Shown: one piece after another, positions 61,840 to 64,000 of the stretch
Layout: each line of letters starts with the position of its first letter
Position numbering within the stretch: position 1 is the stretch's first letter
NCBI GenBank assembly: GCA_965203685.1
Contig: OZ241908.1
Coordinates: forward strand, 2,666,001 to 2,730,000
DNA length: 64,000 nucleotides
Direction of reading: 5' to 3'
From: VXYL01 sp965203685
Lineage (GTDB): Bacteria > Pseudomonadota > Gammaproteobacteria > Pseudomonadales > Azotimanducaceae
Made by a program: the position numbers and the translations under genes
The notes under the pieces: generated by a model
What the model was told of the DNA's origin: nothing
What the model saw: only the letters and a program-made list of their open reading frames with translations
The model's database searches: none

Positions 61840-62643
61840 ATGCTTTTCTACGAATCCGGCGAAGCCATCCGCGTAGGCGACGAGGTCATGGAGCCGTTCA
61901 ACGGCAACCTGCACGGCCTAGTGGTCGAAGTGCTGGCGCCGAGTTCGCCCGAGGCGCACCGCGACGGGTTCCCGGATGGCGGCATCTACGTCAAGTGGCA
62001 GGGGAACCTGATGGGCCTTACCTTCATGTCGCCCGGGGCCATCCTCGAACCCGGCGTTCTGTGGTTCGTCGGACGCGACACGGGGTTCGTGCCGAGCGAA
62101 GTCCCGCTGCTCTACCGGAGCGCGTGGACGATCGAGAAGGGCGACGTGGTCATGCAGCCGAACGCGCCGGACGAACCACGGGAGACATGGTTCAGCGGCG
62201 GCGAGCGCGTGGGAAGGGTGGTCGAGGTTCTGCAACCGAAGTCGGTCGAGGCTGCGAACGCCGGGCACCCGGACGGCGGCGTAGGCATCGAGTGGGGCGC
62301 CGACCCGACTCGGTGCTTCATGCCGCCGGACATGGTCGTCGCTCCCGCCCGCCTGTTCTTCTGCTGTCGAGCCGCCGAGGCCGACTCGATGCTGCGCTAC
62401 CGGACAGGGCGGATCGTTCACCCGGGCGACCGGGTGGAGCGCCTGGTCGGAAGCAAGCCTCGTGGCTCCGTGTATTGGGTCATGCAGCCCGGCTCGCAGT
62501 TCGCGTCCGATCAGGGGCGCCCGTCGGGCGGAGTCTTCGTTCATTGGTACCACGCGAACAACTCGACGTTCTGTCCTCCGGAGGACATCGCGGGGGACGG
62601 CGCGGGTTGCCTGTCGTTACGTTCGCGGAATCCGCCCAACTAG
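61840..62643 (+). CDS. Protein of three tandem beta-rich repeats, unknown function
   Basis: A 267-residue protein built of three related units of about 80-90 residues (about 3-80, 91-177 and 184-263). Each begins with a hydrophobic-Gly-Asp-hydrophobic stretch (RVGDEVME, EKGDVVMQ, HPGDRVER). It then has a basic/hydrophobic strand (VVEVLAP, VVEVLQP, VYWVMQP) and a Pro-x-Gly-Gly turn followed by a Trp strand (FPDGGIYVKW, HPDGGVGIEW, RPSGGVFVHW). The pattern suggests SH3/KOW-like beta barrels. There is no signal peptide. Its role is unknown; adaptor or immunity proteins sometimes have such repeats. Confidence 0.7.
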   Translation: MLFYESGEAIRVGDEVMEPFNGNLHGLVVEVLAPSSPEAHRDGFPDGGIYVKWQGNLMGLTFMSPGAILEPGVLWFVGRDTGFVPSEVPLLYRSAWTIEKGDVVMQPNAPDEPRETWFSGGERVGRVVEVLQPKSVEAANAGHPDGGVGIEWGADPTRCFMPPDMVVAPARLFFCCRAAEADSMLRYRTGRIVHPGDRVERLVGSKPRGSVYWVMQPGSQFASDQGRPSGGVFVHWYHANNSTFCPPEDIAGDGAGCLSLRSRNPPN

Positions 62644-62758
62644 GGCACGGTCCGCGCTTACCCAGAATCTATCCGGCCCACCCTTAACGGCGCATTGACG
62701 CCGAGAGCCGATTCAGGTTGCACTTGACAGGTTCCAGTGTGCCGGTCGGGAGGCGCCC

Positions 62759-63394
62759 GTGGATTTGGATGTCGAAGCCCACTTACGCGCCGTCGACCGA
62801 TCCGTATCGTCGTCCACGCGCGACGGTGCGCCCGCGCGAACGGTCACGCTGTCCCGGCAATACGACACGACGCTAGAGAACCTGTGGGACGCGGTCACCA
62901 ACCCCTTGCGCATTCCCCGGTGGTTCATGCCGATCACCGGCAAACTCGAACTCGGTGGCCGCTATCAGCTCGAAGGCAATGCCGGGGGCGTTGTCGAGAC
63001 TTGCGCGCCGATGGCTCACTTCGCCGCGACGTGGGAGTTCGGCGGCGATGTCAGTTGGATAGAAGCCAGCTTTTCGGACGACGCCCCCGGGGCACGCCTC
63101 ACGCTCAACCACATCGCCCTGCTCTCCCCGCATTGGGACGAGTACGGCCCCGGCGCCGTCGGCGTCGGATGGGACACCGGCCTCCTCGGATTGGCGCTCC
63201 ATATTGTCGCGCCCGACGAGCCCAAGGTGGACGAAGAAGCCTTCGTAGTGTCGCCCCCTGGTAAGGCGTTCATCGCGGGCTCCAGCGATGCGTGGGCATT
63301 GGCGGCAATCGCGGATGGTGGCGACGCGGAAGCCGCGCGTGCGGCCGCCCGGCGGACGACCGGGTTCTACACGGGCGAGCCCGCCCAAACCTGA
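62759..63394 (+). CDS. SRPBCC (AHSA1-like) family protein
   Basis: A 211-residue protein from the GTG at 62759 (GGAGG 5 nt upstream). The START-like fold is evident: VTLSRQYDTTLENLWDAVTN, IPRWFMPITGKLELGGRYQL, and HFAATWEFGGDVSWIEASF, as in AHSA1/CalC relatives that bind hydrophobic ligands. A long C-terminal helix follows (SDAWALAAIADGGDAEAA). Its ligand is unknown. A DUF1587/DUF1592-type gene begins about 100 bp downstream. Confidence 0.82.
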   Translation: MDLDVEAHLRAVDRSVSSSTRDGAPARTVTLSRQYDTTLENLWDAVTNPLRIPRWFMPITGKLELGGRYQLEGNAGGVVETCAPMAHFAATWEFGGDVSWIEASFSDDAPGARLTLNHIALLSPHWDEYGPGAVGVGWDTGLLGLALHIVAPDEPKVDEEAFVVSPPGKAFIAGSSDAWALAAIADGGDAEAARAAARRTTGFYTGEPAQT

Positions 63395-63491
63395 CTGCAA
63401 TCCGCCTCGAGCGTGCGTCAGCCGCTACCGTCACTGTCACGGTCGCAAGCGTTGTTGTAGGCTTCGCGACGTGGAATTGAGGGGGAACCTT

Positions 63492-64000
63492 GTGGTGCCA
63501 GAACGCAAGCCCGGCGTCGGGGTAGCGCGCTCCCAATGGGCCACCGGATCTGCCTTGGCGGCCATGCTCGTCGCCGGCGCGAGTGGCTCGGCGCAAGCCT
63601 TCGAATCGGACGTACGGCCTCTCCTCGAGTCGTCGTGCTTGGCTTGCCACAGCAACCTAATCTTGAGTTCCCTCGATCTCACCACCACGGGTTTCGATCT
63701 CTCCGATGGCGCGACCTTCCGAACTTGGGAGCGCGTATTCGACCGCGTTCAACGGGGCGAGATGCCACCGCCGCCGATGCCGAGCCCGGACGCCGCGGTG
63801 GTTGACCCCGCTCTCGCAGCCCTCGATCGCGCGTTGACTGAGGCCAACCTCGAAGCACGGGGGCCGCAACGCACACCGTTGCGCCGCCTGACGCGCCTCG
63901 AGTACCAGTACACGATCGCCGACCTCTTGAAGATCGATCCTGACATTGCCGGCGCGATTGCCGAGGCGCTGCCCGCGGAAGCCGATACCGGCGGCTTCGA
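63492..64000 (+). CDS. Cytochrome c-like DUF1587/DUF1592-type protein, cut by window end
   Basis: A long open frame from a GTG at 63492 (AGGGGGA 5 nt upstream) runs to the window edge (about 170 residues seen). It has an export signal (TGSALAAMLVAGASGSAQA), then a c-type heme site CLACH in LESSCLACHSNLILSSLD, and RVQRGEMPPPPMP as in planctomycete-type cytochrome c domains. A later RRLTRLEYQYTIADLL block opens a DUF1587 domain. Full members add DUF1592, DUF1588 and DUF1585 domains. The role is unproven; these proteins often accompany secreted catabolic enzymes. Confidence 0.8.
   Translation, partial: MVPERKPGVGVARSQWATGSALAAMLVAGASGSAQAFESDVRPLLESSCLACHSNLILSSLDLTTTGFDLSDGATFRTWERVFDRVQRGEMPPPPMPSPDAAVVDPALAALDRALTEANLEARGPQRTPLRRLTRLEYQYTIADLLKIDPDIAGAIAEALPAEADTGGF

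Overview
The window is a high-GC bacterial chromosome segment. A contiguous type II secretion cluster (gspE to gspM), a long TonB-dependent receptor, CmcJ-type and phytanoyl/TauD-type oxygenases, DUF3604 and DUF1592-type proteins, and predicted carnitine breakdown genes point to a Gram-negative, probably an uncultured gammaproteobacterium. The lineage, and any marine or host-associated lifestyle, are inferences. No rRNA, complete tRNA, transposase, phage structural gene or CRISPR array was seen.

The left part (about 1-11 kb) is accessory and defence-like. It holds an AbiV-family gene with an upstream partner, a type IV AbiEi/AbiEii-like pair with a perfect palindrome over its start, an Mrr-like nuclease gene and a helical-protein gene that each carry one apparent frameshift, a polytopic membrane protein beside a tRNA-3'-end-like sequence, and a compact operon of a RES-domain protein, a Ser/Thr kinase and a small (frameshifted) protein. 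The RES-kinase operon is the best candidate here for an undescribed system.

The 10.8-29.4 kb region mixes metabolism with toxin-antitoxin-like genes: two MFS transporters, an amidase, an orphan autotransporter barrel, a purine nucleoside permease-like gene with a glycerophosphodiesterase gene, a PhyH dioxygenase, a double DUF1330 protein, an orphan DUF6088 antitoxin-like gene with a perfect palindrome, a frameshifted PIN toxin with a small partner, a FAD amine oxidase, a type-B carboxylesterase, fumC, a Fic protein with a degenerate active site and a palindromic operator, and a frameshifted VOC protein.

From 29.4 to 48 kb the genes are mainly catabolic. They include a sulfatase-esterase fusion beside a GH127-like glycosidase, a TauD dioxygenase with a HEAT protein, a TonB receptor with a TlpA-like thioredoxin, a predicted three-gene carnitine module (BKACE, carnitine dehydrogenase, crotonase), a nucleoside hydrolase, and a CmcJ-like protein with a DUF3604 protein. 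From 48 to 64 kb lie pyk, an AAA-ATPase/TOPRIM-like pair, pyrB, a secreted SAM hydroxide adenosyltransferase homologue, gspM-gspE on the minus strand, a triple-repeat protein, an SRPBCC protein and the start of a cytochrome c-like DUF1587/DUF1592 gene cut by the window end.

Two window-wide patterns stand out. A short dispersed element with 15-bp terminal inverted repeats occurs at three gene borders. Five apparent frameshifts, four of them at single-base runs or repeats, all fall in accessory genes and none in core genes.
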